A DNA stretch of 13,466 bases from DATAFT01 sp035544635 (GCA_035544635.1 DATKDQ010000175.1:1-13466); one strand, 5' to 3'; positions 1-7,362 are shown, counted from the first letter of the stretch. The notes: generated by a model not told the origin, from the sequence alone. Translations and numbers: made by a program.

Positions 1-767
1 CCGTTGACGTAGCGGGCGGCGGGGGAGCACAGGAACATGGTGATCGCCGCCACCTCGTCGGCCTCGCCCAGGCGATGCGTCGGGATGTCCCCGATCGCCA
101 CGGTCTCGTAATCGTCGAGCTCGGAGTGGGCGAACTCCTCCTCGCGCACGCCGCGAGTGGAGCAGGTGCCGGGCGCGAGCGCGTTCACCGTCACGCCGTG
201 CCGCGCCCAGTGATAGGCGAGCGTGCGGGTGAGGCTCACGACCCCGGCGCGCGCCGCTCCGGAGTGCGCGAACGGAGGGGCGCCGCGATCGAACGAGTAG
301 ATGTGCACGATGTTCACGATCGCGCCCGATCCCCGCGCCAGCATGGCGCGCCCCACCCGGTGGCACATGTTCCAGGTGCCGTTGAGGTTGAGATCCACCA
401 CCGAGCGCCAGCCGCGGTCGCTGATTTCGGTGGGCCGCGCCGGGAACTGCCCGCCGGCATTGTTGACCAGGAAGTCGATGCCGCCGAAGCGGTCGAGCGC
501 CGCCGCGATCAGGCGCTCGACCTCCGCGATCTCGCGAACGTTGGTGGGCGCCGCCAGACACTCGCCGCCCGCCTCCCCGATCTCCCGGCGCGTGGGCTCG
601 AGGTTTTCGGGATCGCGGCTCGCGATCACCACGCGAGCTCCGAGCCGAGCGAAGCCGAGCGCGATGGCGCGGCCGAGGCCGCGGCCGCCGCCGGTGACGA
701 GCGCGGTCTGGTCGCGAAAGAGACCCGGCGCGAAGACGGCCAGCGGATCGGCGGGAGCGGGAGGCAC
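1..767 (-). CDS. SDR-family oxidoreductase, PECR-like (trans-2-enoyl-CoA reductase-like), C-terminus cut by window edge
   Basis: A short-chain dehydrogenase/reductase read on the minus strand; about 255 codons are present and the C-terminal end lies beyond base 1. Visible parts from a GTG start at 767: Rossmann motif TGGGRGLG at residues 25-32, NNAGGQF in the middle of the fold, VNALAPGT after the active-site helix, and a final segment ending RYVNG. The usual YxxxK catalytic pair is absent; the equivalent stretch reads AHSGAARAGV. From memory, human peroxisomal trans-2-enoyl-CoA reductase (PECR) has the same HSGAARAGV segment and NNGGGQF, and its N-terminal APGL-to-Rossmann spacing also matches, so this looks like a subfamily trait rather than decay. 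A role in acyl-CoA reduction using NAD(P)H is inferred by family; the substrate is unknown. The GTG start was chosen because a TTGACC/TAGACT promoter lies just upstream; no Shine-Dalgarno is seen. It is divergent from the DUF3891 gene. Confidence 0.88.
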   Translation of the reverse strand, partial: MPPAPADPLAVFAPGLFRDQTALVTGGGRGLGRAIALGFARLGARVVIASRDPENLEPTRREIGEAGGECLAAPTNVREIAEVERLIAAALDRFGGIDFLVNNAGGQFPARPTEISDRGWRSVVDLNLNGTWNMCHRVGRAMLARGSGAIVNIVHIYSFDRGAPPFAHSGAARAGVVSLTRTLAYHWARHGVTVNALAPGTCSTRGVREEEFAHSELDDYETVAIGDIPTHRLGEADEVAAITMFLCSPAARYVN

Positions 768-775
768 GGGCGGGC

Positions 776-805
776 AGTCTACGGGCGGCGCCGGCCCCGG
801 GTCAA
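776..805 (-). promoter_or_regulatory. Sigma70-like promoter of the SDR gene, leaderless configuration
   Basis: On the minus strand, TTGACC (805-800) and TAGACT (781-776) are separated by 18 bases. The GTG start codon follows the -10 hexamer after 8 bases, so transcription would begin at or within a base or two of the start codon. No ribosome binding site is present. Confidence 0.55.
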
Positions 806-843
806 AGCAACCGCGGCGGCCCCGAGGGGTGCGGCGCAGCGCA

Positions 844-849
844 TAAGAT
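844..849 (+). promoter_or_regulatory. -10 element of the DUF3891 gene, leaderless configuration
   Basis: TAAGAT, the same hexamer as in the strong promoter at 7466-7471, sits 8 bases before the ATG at 858. No convincing -35 hexamer is seen 16-18 bases upstream, and there is no Shine-Dalgarno in the short gap, so a leaderless transcript is the simplest reading. Confidence 0.45.
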
Positions 850-857
850 CGACCGCG

Positions 858-1562
858 ATGATCGTCGTCGCCGACGGACCCCAGCTCCTCCTGGTCACCC
901 AGAACGATCACGCCCACTTCTCGGGCGAGCTCCTGTCGCTCTGGCGCGCGGATGACCTGCCCGAGAACCCACGACGCGACGACATCGTCTTCGCCGCCCG
1001 CCAGCACGACAACGGGTGGCGCGAGGCGGACGCCGCGCCGCGGGTGAATCCCGCCACCGGCGAGCCTCACGGCTTCCTCGACCTGCCGGCCGAGCACCGC
1101 ATCGAGGTCTGGCGCCGCGGCGTGCGCCGCTATCGCGACCAGCGTCCCTACGCCGCGCTCCTGATCCACGAGCACGCGCTCGCGCTGCATCGCGCCTTCG
1201 GGAGCGGCGAGGAGCACGCCGGGCTGGTCGCCGAGGTGGAAGCGTCGCGGGCCGAGCTGCTCGAGCAGACCGGCGCGGACGAGGCGATGCTCCTCGCCGA
1301 CTACCCGTTGGTTCGGTTGACCGATCTGCTGTCGCTGGTCGCTTGCCGGTGCTTTCCGGGAGAGCGTGAGCACGCCGGGCGCCGCTTCTGGCGCGACGGC
1401 GACGCGCTGGTGATCGAGCCGCTGCCTCTCGCCGGCGCCACGCGGTTCCGGATCCCGTGCCGGCGCCTCGAGCGGCGGAGCTACGCGGGCGACGCCGACC
1501 TCGCCGGCGCGCTCGCCGCGGCCCGCTGGGAGGACCTCGAGGTCATCGTCCGTTACGCCTGA
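858..1562 (+). CDS. DUF3891 family protein
   Basis: A 234-residue protein of unknown function. It begins MIVV and carries TQNDHAHFSG at residues 14-23, a strongly conserved-looking HDNGW at 50-54, a PATGEP turn followed by FLDLP, and LLIHEHALALH. These His/Asp-rich blocks in this order are what I know of the DUF3891 family (Pfam 13030). Clustered His and Asp residues suggest a metal- or phosphate-handling enzyme, but no activity should be assigned. There is no signal peptide or membrane segment, so it is probably cytoplasmic. The reading frame is open well upstream, but the ATG at 858 is preferred: family members start with this short hydrophobic strand, the upstream part overlaps the divergent SDR gene, and a -10 box lies 8 bases before the ATG. 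It appears monocistronic. Confidence 0.85.
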   Translation: MIVVADGPQLLLVTQNDHAHFSGELLSLWRADDLPENPRRDDIVFAARQHDNGWREADAAPRVNPATGEPHGFLDLPAEHRIEVWRRGVRRYRDQRPYAALLIHEHALALHRAFGSGEEHAGLVAEVEASRAELLEQTGADEAMLLADYPLVRLTDLLSLVACRCFPGEREHAGRRFWRDGDALVIEPLPLAGATRFRIPCRRLERRSYAGDADLAGALAAARWEDLEVIVRYA

Positions 1563-1619
1563 CGCCGGTCCTCTCGCCTCCCCGAGCGCTCCAGGCCAAC
1601 CCGGCTCGATCGCCCCCCA

Positions 1620-1634
1620 GGGCTCGCGGAGCCC
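1620..1634. other. Small GC-rich stem-loop after the DUF3891 gene
   Basis: Perfect inverted repeat GGGCTC / GAGCCC (1620-1625 and 1629-1634) with a GCG loop, 58 bases past the DUF3891 stop. No T-run follows, so it is at best a weak terminator. Confidence 0.3.
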
Positions 1635-1663
1635 GGCCCCACCGGAATCGGCTCCACGGTGTC

Positions 1664-1672
1664 TGTTACACT
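1664..1672 (+). promoter_or_regulatory. Possible extended -10 promoter for the 1781-2520 unit
   Basis: TGTTACACT matches the extended -10 pattern (TG, one base, then a TATAAT-like hexamer). No good -35 is seen. It would give a leader of about 100 bases to the small basic protein gene. ACACT at 1668-1672 is mirrored by AGTGT at 1683-1687, a possible short operator-like inverted repeat. Confidence 0.3.
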
Positions 1673-1770
1673 GCGAAGCGGTAGTGTCCTGTCGCCTCGG
1701 CCTCGCTTCGGACGGTCAGAGAGGCCGCGGGTTCGTCGCCGCTTCCCGGTTCGCTTCGCGGGCCCTGAAA

Positions 1771-1776
1771 AGGAGG
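1771..1776 (+). promoter_or_regulatory. Strong Shine-Dalgarno site
   Basis: AGGAGG (preceded by AA) 4 bases before the ATG at 1781. This is one of the three clear ribosome binding sites in the window and fixes the start of the small basic protein. Confidence 0.8.
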
Positions 1777-1780
1777 GTTT

Positions 1781-2008
1781 ATGGCCACCAACCAAGCATC
1801 CATGGCGCGCAGGCAGCGCGAGAGACAACGCCAGCAGCGGCGGCGCGACAAGATTGCGAAGAAGATGGAGCGGCGCGAGCAGAAGGCTGCGAACGGGACT
1901 CCCAACCTGGACGACGCCATCGACTGGGGAAACGCGGTCAAGGAGTCGCCGGTCGAGGCGCAGCAGCGGCAGGCCGCCCAACAGGCGGAAACCACCACCG
2001 ACGGCTGA
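1781..2008 (+). CDS. Small, highly basic hypothetical protein (75 aa)
   Basis: I do not recognise a named family. Residues 9-36 are almost entirely Arg, Lys, Gln and Glu, predicting a long, positively charged helix or coiled coil. Then come a short acidic segment, PNLDDAIDWG, and a Gln/Ala/Thr-rich, probably disordered tail. There are no cysteines, no signal peptide and no membrane segment. The composition fits a protein that binds RNA, DNA or the ribosome, but this is inference from charge only. Support for it being a real gene: a near-perfect AGGAGG site 4 bases from the ATG, and a downstream NFACT-R gene on the same strand 35 bases after its stop. The two are probably co-transcribed. Small Arg/Lys-rich proteins of this kind are common in high-GC soil bacteria. 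Confidence 0.75.
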   Translation: MATNQASMARRQRERQRQQRRRDKIAKKMERREQKAANGTPNLDDAIDWGNAVKESPVEAQQRQAAQQAETTTDG

Positions 2009-2043
2009 ACACGGGCCGCTCGGACGCCTGGAGCGACTGCGGC

Positions 2044-2520
2044 GTGGGCAGTGGCGATGCTCTGGGCGAGCGCCCACCACCGAACGATCCAGAAGCGGGC
2101 ATCTACCAGGGCAGGCGGGTTGCCCGCATCTATTCTTCCCCCTCCGGCCTCACCGTCCTCGTCGGTCGCAGCGCCGAGGAGAACGACATCCTGAGCCTGA
2201 AGCTGGCGCGGCCGCGCGACGTCTTCTTCCACGTCTCGAGCCAGCCGGGCTCCCACGTGATCGTGTTGGTGCCCGAATCCGGGCCCGAGCTCGACCGCGA
2301 CACCGTACGCTTCGCCGCTTCCCTCGCGGCGGCGTGGTCGTCGGCGCGTGACGCCAAGCAGGTGAGCGTCCACTACGCCTTGTGCGCCGCCGTTTCGAAG
2401 CGTCGTGGACAGCCTCCCGGCGAGGTCATGCTGCGCGATTGGAAGTCGATCCGGGTGGCGCCCGACCGGCAGGAGGCCTGGCGGAGGCAGGGTGATGGGG
2501 CCGCCGCCCCGGCCGAGTGA
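2044..2520 (+). CDS. Stand-alone NFACT-R (DUF814) domain protein, RqcH C-terminal-like
   Basis: A 158-residue protein that is essentially one NFACT-R domain. Recognisable blocks: SPSGLTVLVGRSAEEND (residues 32-48), RDVFFHVSSQPGSHVIV (58-74, matching the family's DxWFH...PGSHV core), and near the C-terminus VSVHYALCAAVSKRRGQPPG followed by V-x-L-x-D-W-K-S-I-x-V. In full-length RqcH/NEMF/Tae2 (fibronectin-binding-protein-like) this domain follows two N-terminal NFACT domains and a coiled coil, and helps bind tRNA on split 60S or 50S subunits during C-terminal tailing of stalled peptides. Those upstream domains are missing, and no split version is visible in the window. Start: GTG at 2044 with GGAG at 2030-2033. 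The frame is open further 5', but that part overlaps the small basic protein and does not look like family sequence. The neighbour suggests an RNA or ribosome-related pair. Confidence 0.85.
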   Translation: MGSGDALGERPPPNDPEAGIYQGRRVARIYSSPSGLTVLVGRSAEENDILSLKLARPRDVFFHVSSQPGSHVIVLVPESGPELDRDTVRFAASLAAAWSSARDAKQVSVHYALCAAVSKRRGQPPGEVMLRDWKSIRVAPDRQEAWRRQGDGAAAPAE

Positions 2521-2551
2521 TGAAGACGGCCGATCGCCGCGGGCGGCGCCG

Positions 2552-3598
2552 ATGAGAATCCTCGTCACCGGCCATCTCGGCTACATCGGCGCGGTGCTGG
2601 TCCCCCTCTTCGTCGAGGCTGGTCACGAGGTGGTGGGGCTCGACACCGGCTGGTTCCGCGGCTGCCGGTTCCCGGCCGCCCCCGAGCCGGCGGCGGTGCC
2701 CGCGATCGAGCGCGACCTCCGCGACGTGACGCGTGCCGACCTCGAGGGCTTCGCGGCGGTGGTGCACCTCGCCAACCTGTCGAACGATCCGCTCGGCGAT
2801 CTCGACGCCCACCTGACGCACGACATCAACGGGGCGGCGACGCTGCGGTTGGCGAGGCTGGCGAAGGAGGTGGGGATCGAGCGCTTCCTCTTCTCGTCGT
2901 CGTGCAGCGGCTACGGGGCAGGCGGCGACGACCTGCGCGACGAGCGCTCGGAGCTCCACCCGGTCACGGCCTACGGCGTCGCCAAGGTCGAGGTCGAGCG
3001 CGGCCTCGGCGCGCTCGCCGACGATCGGTTCAGCCCAACCTCGCTGCGCAACGCGACGGCCTACGGTGTATCGCCCTATCTGCGGCTCGATCTGGTGCTC
3101 AACAACCTGGTGGCCTGGGCCTTCACCACCGGTCGGGTGAAGCTTCTCTCCGACGGCACTCCGTGGCGCCCGATCGTCCACGTCGAGGACATCAGCCGGG
3201 CCTTCCTCGCCGTCCTCGAGGCGCCGCGCGAGCGCGTCCACGACCAGGCGTTCAACGTGGGGCGCACCAGCGAGAACTACCGGATCCGTGAGTTGGCGGA
3301 GATCGTCGCCGAGGCGGTTCCCGGCGCCCAGGTGGAGATCGCTGCCGGAGCGAGCCCGGACCGGCGCACCTATCGGGTCGACTGCGGCAGGCTGGAGCGC
3401 GCACTGCCCGGCCTGAGCCTGCGCTGGGATGCTCGCCGGGGCGCGCAGGAGCTCCACCGCGCCTACGTCGCGGCGGGACTCGAGCTCGAGGATCTCGAGG
3501 GGCCGATCTACTCGCGGGTGGGCCGCATCCGTCGCCTGCTCGCCGCCGGCGACCTCGAGCCGGACCTGCGCTGGCGCCGGGTGGCGGAATCGGTGTGA
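2552..3598 (+). CDS. NAD(P)-dependent epimerase/dehydratase (extended SDR)
   Basis: A 348-residue extended short-chain dehydrogenase, the fold used by sugar-nucleotide epimerases, dehydratases and reductases. The dinucleotide motif TGHLGYIG is at residues 6-13, an Asp at 31 ends the second strand (favouring NAD), the active-site Ser is in SSSCSGYG (115-122), and the YxxxK pair is Y141/K145. RPIVHVEDISRAF, in the C-terminal half, is the usual substrate-domain signature. All catalytic residues are present, so it should be active; the nucleotide sugar cannot be named from sequence. Start: ATG at 2552, since the Rossmann strand begins immediately. The upstream extension of the frame overlaps the NFACT-R gene and is not family-like. 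The stop overlaps the next start by four bases (GTGA), so epimerase and methyltransferase are translationally coupled and probably act on one sugar or product. Confidence 0.9.
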   Translation: MRILVTGHLGYIGAVLVPLFVEAGHEVVGLDTGWFRGCRFPAAPEPAAVPAIERDLRDVTRADLEGFAAVVHLANLSNDPLGDLDAHLTHDINGAATLRLARLAKEVGIERFLFSSSCSGYGAGGDDLRDERSELHPVTAYGVAKVEVERGLGALADDRFSPTSLRNATAYGVSPYLRLDLVLNNLVAWAFTTGRVKLLSDGTPWRPIVHVEDISRAFLAVLEAPRERVHDQAFNVGRTSENYRIRELAEIVAEAVPGAQVEIAAGASPDRRTYRVDCGRLERALPGLSLRWDARRGAQELHRAYVAAGLELEDLEGPIYSRVGRIRRLLAAGDLEPDLRWRRVAESV

Positions 3599-4551
3599 CC
3601 GCCAGCACCCGGCCCGGAGTCGCGCGACGGCTCTACCGCGGCGCGGTGCGCGGCACGGTGGAGACGCTGTGCCGTCTCGGGTGGAACGTCGCGCGCAGCC
3701 GCGACTACTACTCCCCGCTCCCGGTCTTCTCGGCGCTGGCTCGCCACCGCGCCCGGTGGGACCGGCCCAGCGCGCTCGGCGGGGTGCGCTTCGACCTCGA
3801 CTCGATGCGCGAGCGCGTGCTGCGGCTGCTCTCCGAGCACGGTGAGGAGTACGGCGCCCTGCCGGCGTACGACGCGCTGAAGGCACGCGGCTACGGCCCC
3901 GGGTTCACCCTGCTCGACGGCATGTTCCTCTACCTCGTGCTGCGCTCGCAGAAGCCCCGGCGCTTCGTCGAGGTGGGCTCGGGGCTCTCCACCTGCTACG
4001 CCTCGCTCGCCATCGCCGCCAACGCCCGTGAAGGCGCGCCCGGGGCGATCACCTGCATCGATCCCAACGTCGGTGGCGGCGTGCGGGCGCTCGAATGCGT
4101 CGAGGTGGTCCCGCGCGAGGTGCAGGACGTGGCCCCCGCGTTCTTCGCCGAGCTCGAGCGCGGTGACGTCCTCTTCATCGACTCCACCCACGTCGTGCGC
4201 CTCGACGGCGACGTGCCGCACCTCTATCTCGAGGTGGTGCCGGCGCTCGCGCCGGGCGTGGTGGTGCATGCCCACGACGTGCACTTCCCGTACAACATCC
4301 CGTTCCCGGCGGAGCAGTACGTGATGGGCCGCACCTGGCCGACGCTGTGGACCGAGGCGATGCTGGTGCAGGCCTTCCTGGCCTTCAACTCGTCGTTCCA
4401 AGTGATCCTTTCGCTCCCGCTGCTGCGTCACCACGACGAGGACTTCCTGAGGCGGAGCATCCCGGGCTACCGGCCGGTGGAGCCCAGCGACTACGACACC
4501 CATTTCGGGTCGCTGTGGTTCGAGCGGGCGCTCCAGCCCTACTCGAGGTAG
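3595..4551 (+). CDS. Class I SAM-dependent methyltransferase, glycan-type
   Basis: A 318-residue protein with a Rossmann-like methyltransferase core. Motif I is FVEVGSGLSTCYAS (residues 124-137), the acidic end of strand 2 is CIDPN (154-158), and DVLFIDSTHVV (191-201) gives the motif IV region; the last resembles the class I group in which a DSxH sits near the SAM or metal site. HAHDVHFPYN follows. About 120 residues precede motif I and are not recognisable as a separate domain. There is no signal peptide or clear membrane helix, so it is cytoplasmic. Start: GTG at 3595 overlapping the epimerase stop as GTGA. By neighbourhood it probably methylates a sugar or glycan intermediate; the acceptor is unknown. 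Its last 13 bases overlap the end of the convergent sulfatase-like gene. Confidence 0.85.
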   Translation: MTASTRPGVARRLYRGAVRGTVETLCRLGWNVARSRDYYSPLPVFSALARHRARWDRPSALGGVRFDLDSMRERVLRLLSEHGEEYGALPAYDALKARGYGPGFTLLDGMFLYLVLRSQKPRRFVEVGSGLSTCYASLAIAANAREGAPGAITCIDPNVGGGVRALECVEVVPREVQDVAPAFFAELERGDVLFIDSTHVVRLDGDVPHLYLEVVPALAPGVVVHAHDVHFPYNIPFPAEQYVMGRTWPTLWTEAMLVQAFLAFNSSFQVILSLPLLRHHDEDFLRRSIPGYRPVEPSDYDTHFGSLWFERALQPYSR

Positions 4552-5984
4552 CCGAGGGCGCGCAGGCCCTCGACCGTCTCGTGGTCGAGAGCCTCGTCGC
4601 CGGGAGCGATCGGCGTGAGTGCCGCGCGCCACTGGCGCAGGTGGCCTTGGAGCCGCGCCACCACGCCGGGCTCCTCGGCGTAGACGTCGCGGGTCTCGCC
4701 CGGGTCGCGCGTCAGGTCGTAGAGGAGCGCGGCGCCGTCGCGGGACACGATCAGCTTGTGCTCGGCGGTGCGCACCGCGATCGTCTCGCCCAGCTCCGAG
4801 ACCACGAACTCGCGCGGCTGACCCCGTCCGCCCCGCACCCAGGTCAAGAGGCTCCTCGCCGCCGCGTCGCCCTTCGCAGTGGCGCCGGCCGCCTCGAGGA
4901 AGGTGGGGGGGAGATCGCGCGACTCGACCAGGGCTTCGACCCTGGCCCCTGCCGGCGCGCTCCAGCTCCTCGGCGGTTTGACCACGAGCGGGATGTGGAT
5001 CAGCTCGTCGTACAGCGTCGTGCCGTGGGCCATGCCGCCGTGCTCGAAGAACTCTTCGCCGTGGTCCGAGGTGAGGACGACCAGCGTTTCGTCCCACAGA
5101 CCGTGCTCGCGCAGCCGGTCGAAGAGCTCGCCCATCTCGAGATCGAGCGCGTAGAGCTCCTCGTCGTACTGGCCGCGCATGGCCACGATCTCTTCGTCGG
5201 TGAGGACCACGACGCCGGAGCGGATCTCGTCGCGCAGACGCCGCCAGTCGGCGCACAGCGGCCGGCCCTGATAGCCCGCGGTGAAGAGGCCGCGGGCGCC
5301 GGGCGGTGCGCAGTAGGGCCAGTGCAGCTCGAGGTAGTGCAGATAGGCGAAGAACGGCTTCTGCTCTTGTTCGCCGTCGCGATGGGCCTCCACCCAGGCC
5401 AGGAAGCGATGGTGGATCCGCTGCGCCCTCGCGGACTTGTGGTCGTAGGCATCGAAGCCCTGATCGAGCCCGAACCTGGGGGCGAGCTGGTTCTGCTGGC
5501 CGAAGAGGGCGGTGGCGTAGCCGAGCGCGCGCAGGGCCTCGGCGATGGTGACCGCTCCCGGCGAGAGAGTACCGCCGGTGACGTGGTCGCCGTCCTGGAG
5601 GAACGCGCCGAGGCCGTGCTCCGAGGGATAGAGGCCGGTCAGGATGGTGGGGAGCGAGGGCCGCGTCCAGCTCGATTGCGCGAAGGCGCGGGTGAAGCTC
5701 GTCCCTTCGCGGACCAGGGCATCGAGGTGCGTCGACACCGCGCGCGGGTAGGGACGCTCGGCTCCGAAGCGGTCCGCGCGCAGGCAGTCGACGACCAGGA
5801 GCAGGATGTTCGGTGGTGCCGTGGCGGCGGCCTCCCCGCCTCCACATCCACCGATCGACATCGACGCGAGCGCCACCAGCGAGACCGCCGCGGGCGCGGC
5901 CAGGAACACGCGCCGGGCGAGAGCGCGCCGACCAGGAGTTGGCGGCGGGGGAACCCTAGAGCGATGCGGACTCAGGGGCGCCAT
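4539..5984 (-). CDS. Sulfatase-like hydrolase (alkaline phosphatase superfamily), exported lipoprotein, Thr-type active site
   Basis: A 481-residue member of the sulfatase/alkaline phosphatase superfamily. N-terminus: an Arg-rich start with RRVFLA at 24-29 (core of a Tat-like signal), a hydrophobic stretch, then IGGC ending at Cys47, a plausible lipobox, so it is probably exported and lipid-anchored. Catalytic domain: NILLLVVDCLRADRFG (59-74) supplies metal-binding Asp residues; QSSWTRPSLPTILTGLYP (103-120) is the nucleophile region; SDHGEEFFEHGG with AHGTTLYDELIHIPLVV holds the second metal and phosphate/sulfate-binding His and Asp residues. The classical C/S-x-P-x-R formylglycine signature is absent; SWTRPS places Thr107 where the nucleophile should be, as in phosphatase or phosphotransferase-like members. 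It may therefore cleave phosphate or phosphodiester rather than sulfate. The ATG lies one base after the stop of the upstream secreted protein gene, implying one operon. Confidence 0.88.
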   Translation of the reverse strand: MAPLSPHRSRVPPPPTPGRRALARRVFLAAPAAVSLVALASMSIGGCGGGEAAATAPPNILLLVVDCLRADRFGAERPYPRAVSTHLDALVREGTSFTRAFAQSSWTRPSLPTILTGLYPSEHGLGAFLQDGDHVTGGTLSPGAVTIAEALRALGYATALFGQQNQLAPRFGLDQGFDAYDHKSARAQRIHHRFLAWVEAHRDGEQEQKPFFAYLHYLELHWPYCAPPGARGLFTAGYQGRPLCADWRRLRDEIRSGVVVLTDEEIVAMRGQYDEELYALDLEMGELFDRLREHGLWDETLVVLTSDHGEEFFEHGGMAHGTTLYDELIHIPLVVKPPRSWSAPAGARVEALVESRDLPPTFLEAAGATAKGDAAARSLLTWVRGGRGQPREFVVSELGETIAVRTAEHKLIVSRDGAALLYDLTRDPGETRDVYAEEPGVVARLQGHLRQWRAALTPIAPGDEALDHETVEGLRALGYLE

Positions 5985-5985
5985 C

Positions 5986-7362
5986 TCAAGGGCGCCACTC
6001 CACCGAGAGATCCCGGTAGCTCCAACCCAGGCTCGAGACGTGGCCCGGCGAGGGAGCGTCGGACAACAGGATCGTCCAGGTCGCTCCCTTGGTCCAGATC
6101 GGGCCCGTCGTCGGCCCCGCGAGGTTGACGATCGGGACGCCGGCCTCGCTGATGGTGAGCGTCCACCGCCCGGCCTGGCCGGCGTAGAGGTAGTCGACGT
6201 GGTAGGTGCTGCCCGGCTGGAGCGCGGTCTTCGTCACCCGGCTCAGCTGCTGGCCCTGGGGGAGATCGACGGTGATCTGGTTGCGGACAACGTTCTTGCC
6301 CGGGCCGCGCGCGGTGATCAGCGCGAAGACGTCGCCGGTGAACCCGCCGCGCGTGAGGTAGAGCAGGTTGACGATGCCGGCGGGATCGACGGCGTCCCAA
6401 CCGCCGTGCTCGACCTCGAACGACACCGCGAGCTCGGAGAAGGCGACGTTGGGCGTGACCGGCAGCTCGAGATCGAGGTACGGCTCGGCGAGAGTGGGCG
6501 TGAAGAAGGAGCCGGAGCGGGTGAACCGCTCGACCTGGGTGGCCGTCGGCGGCGCGTTCCCGGACGGCGGGGGAGGCGGCGGCGGCGGTGGCGGCGGAGT
6601 CGGCTCGCCCGGCTTCGGAAGGCCGGCGCCGAGCGCGGTGGCGCCGGTGTGGATCGAGACGTAGCCGGTCTGCGGGTTGACGGTGCGCGAGAGAACGAAG
6701 AAGTCCTGGTCGCACCGAATGCTGACCCGCGCGTCGGCGATCTGGGCCCCCGACACCAGGTCGGTGGGGACGTTCCGGAAGAGATGAAAGGACAGTGGAG
6801 CGAGCTGGAGCACGTGGGCCGGGCCGACCTGCGTGCCGTCGGCAAGGAGCAGCCGGGCGTCGCAGCGTGCCGCGACCTGGCCGGCGATGAAGACGCCGAA
6901 GTCGCTCAGGAAACCGGTGGCGGCGATCAACGACTGGGCCTCGACCGTGGTGTTTGCCGGGTGCACGCTGTCGCGGCTCAGGATCGGCACCCAATCGCCC
7001 TGGCGGCTCGACGTGCTTCCCGGTATCCGGAGGCGCGCGCTGAGCTGGAGACCGGAGTACCCCTCGAGCCGCCACAGCCCGATGCCGGGCGGGCCGACCA
7101 CCACCCGCGTCGAGCCCGGCGCCACGCCGATCGCCCCGGTGGCCTCGCCCGCCGTGGTGACCCCGTCGGCGCCCTCGGGGAGGACCACACCCGAGAACAC
7201 CCGGGTGAGCTCCGTATCGGGGTTGGTCGCGACCAGCTCGAGCACGGTGCCGTCGCCGGGGTAGGACGTGAGCGGAACGTAGACCTGCTGTGCCCGCGCG
7301 GCGGCGTTCGGTACCGCCAGGGCGGCGAACATGGAGAGGACCAGGAAGGGTGGTCGGCGCAT
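5986..7362 (-). CDS. Secreted protein with polyproline linker and C-terminal beta-sandwich-like region; function unknown
   Basis: A 458-residue exported protein I cannot place in a named family. The signal peptide is MRRPPFLVLSMFAALAV followed by an ARA-QQ cleavage site around residue 25. The N-terminal region (about 26-250) is rich in beta-forming residues and contains two short Cys segments (AARCDARLLL, SIRCDQDFFV). A Pro-rich linker with 11 consecutive prolines (residues 256-266) separates a C-terminal region of about 190 residues, also beta-rich, with HVDYLYAGQAGRWTLTI suggesting a LamG/concanavalin-like jelly roll. That fold is inferred from pattern only. The start is ATG at 7362 because GGAGAG lies 7 bases upstream; an in-frame GTG at 7368 is two codons earlier but too close to that site. 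It is the first gene of an operon with the sulfatase-like lipoprotein, driven by the minus-strand promoter at 7413-7441. Confidence 0.8.
   Translation of the reverse strand: MRRPPFLVLSMFAALAVPNAAARAQQVYVPLTSYPGDGTVLELVATNPDTELTRVFSGVVLPEGADGVTTAGEATGAIGVAPGSTRVVVGPPGIGLWRLEGYSGLQLSARLRIPGSTSSRQGDWVPILSRDSVHPANTTVEAQSLIAATGFLSDFGVFIAGQVAARCDARLLLADGTQVGPAHVLQLAPLSFHLFRNVPTDLVSGAQIADARVSIRCDQDFFVLSRTVNPQTGYVSIHTGATALGAGLPKPGEPTPPPPPPPPPPPSGNAPPTATQVERFTRSGSFFTPTLAEPYLDLELPVTPNVAFSELAVSFEVEHGGWDAVDPAGIVNLLYLTRGGFTGDVFALITARGPGKNVVRNQITVDLPQGQQLSRVTKTALQPGSTYHVDYLYAGQAGRWTLTISEAGVPIVNLAGPTTGPIWTKGATWTILLSDAPSPGHVSSLGWSYRDLSVEWRP
6565..6597 (-). repeat. CCN microsatellite encoding 11 prolines
   Basis: Eleven consecutive proline codons, mostly CCG with single CCC, CCT and CCA variants, form the linker of the secreted protein. 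Such short GC repeats can vary in length by slippage. Confidence 0.75.

Noticed and set aside
75..857. Open plus-strand frame running into the DUF3891 gene, giving a much longer protein
   Set aside because: The upstream part is antisense to a clear SDR gene and has unnatural Arg/Ala/His-rich composition; the family start fits ATG 858.
1620..1634. Intrinsic terminator after the DUF3891 gene
   Set aside because: The stem is only 6 bp and has no T-run; kept only as a weak stem-loop.
1684..2043. N-terminal extension of the NFACT-R protein from an earlier in-frame start
   Set aside because: It overlaps the small basic protein, which has its own strong ribosome binding site, and does not resemble NFACT sequence.
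2426..3886. Long minus-strand open frame opposite the first epimerase
   Set aside because: The plus strand encodes an intact SDR with all catalytic motifs; the antisense translation has none.
3508..5847. Very long minus-strand open frame (about 780 codons) across the methyltransferase and sulfatase region
   Set aside because: Composition is Arg/Pro/Ala-rich with no domains; it is a shadow caused by high GC third positions of the real genes.
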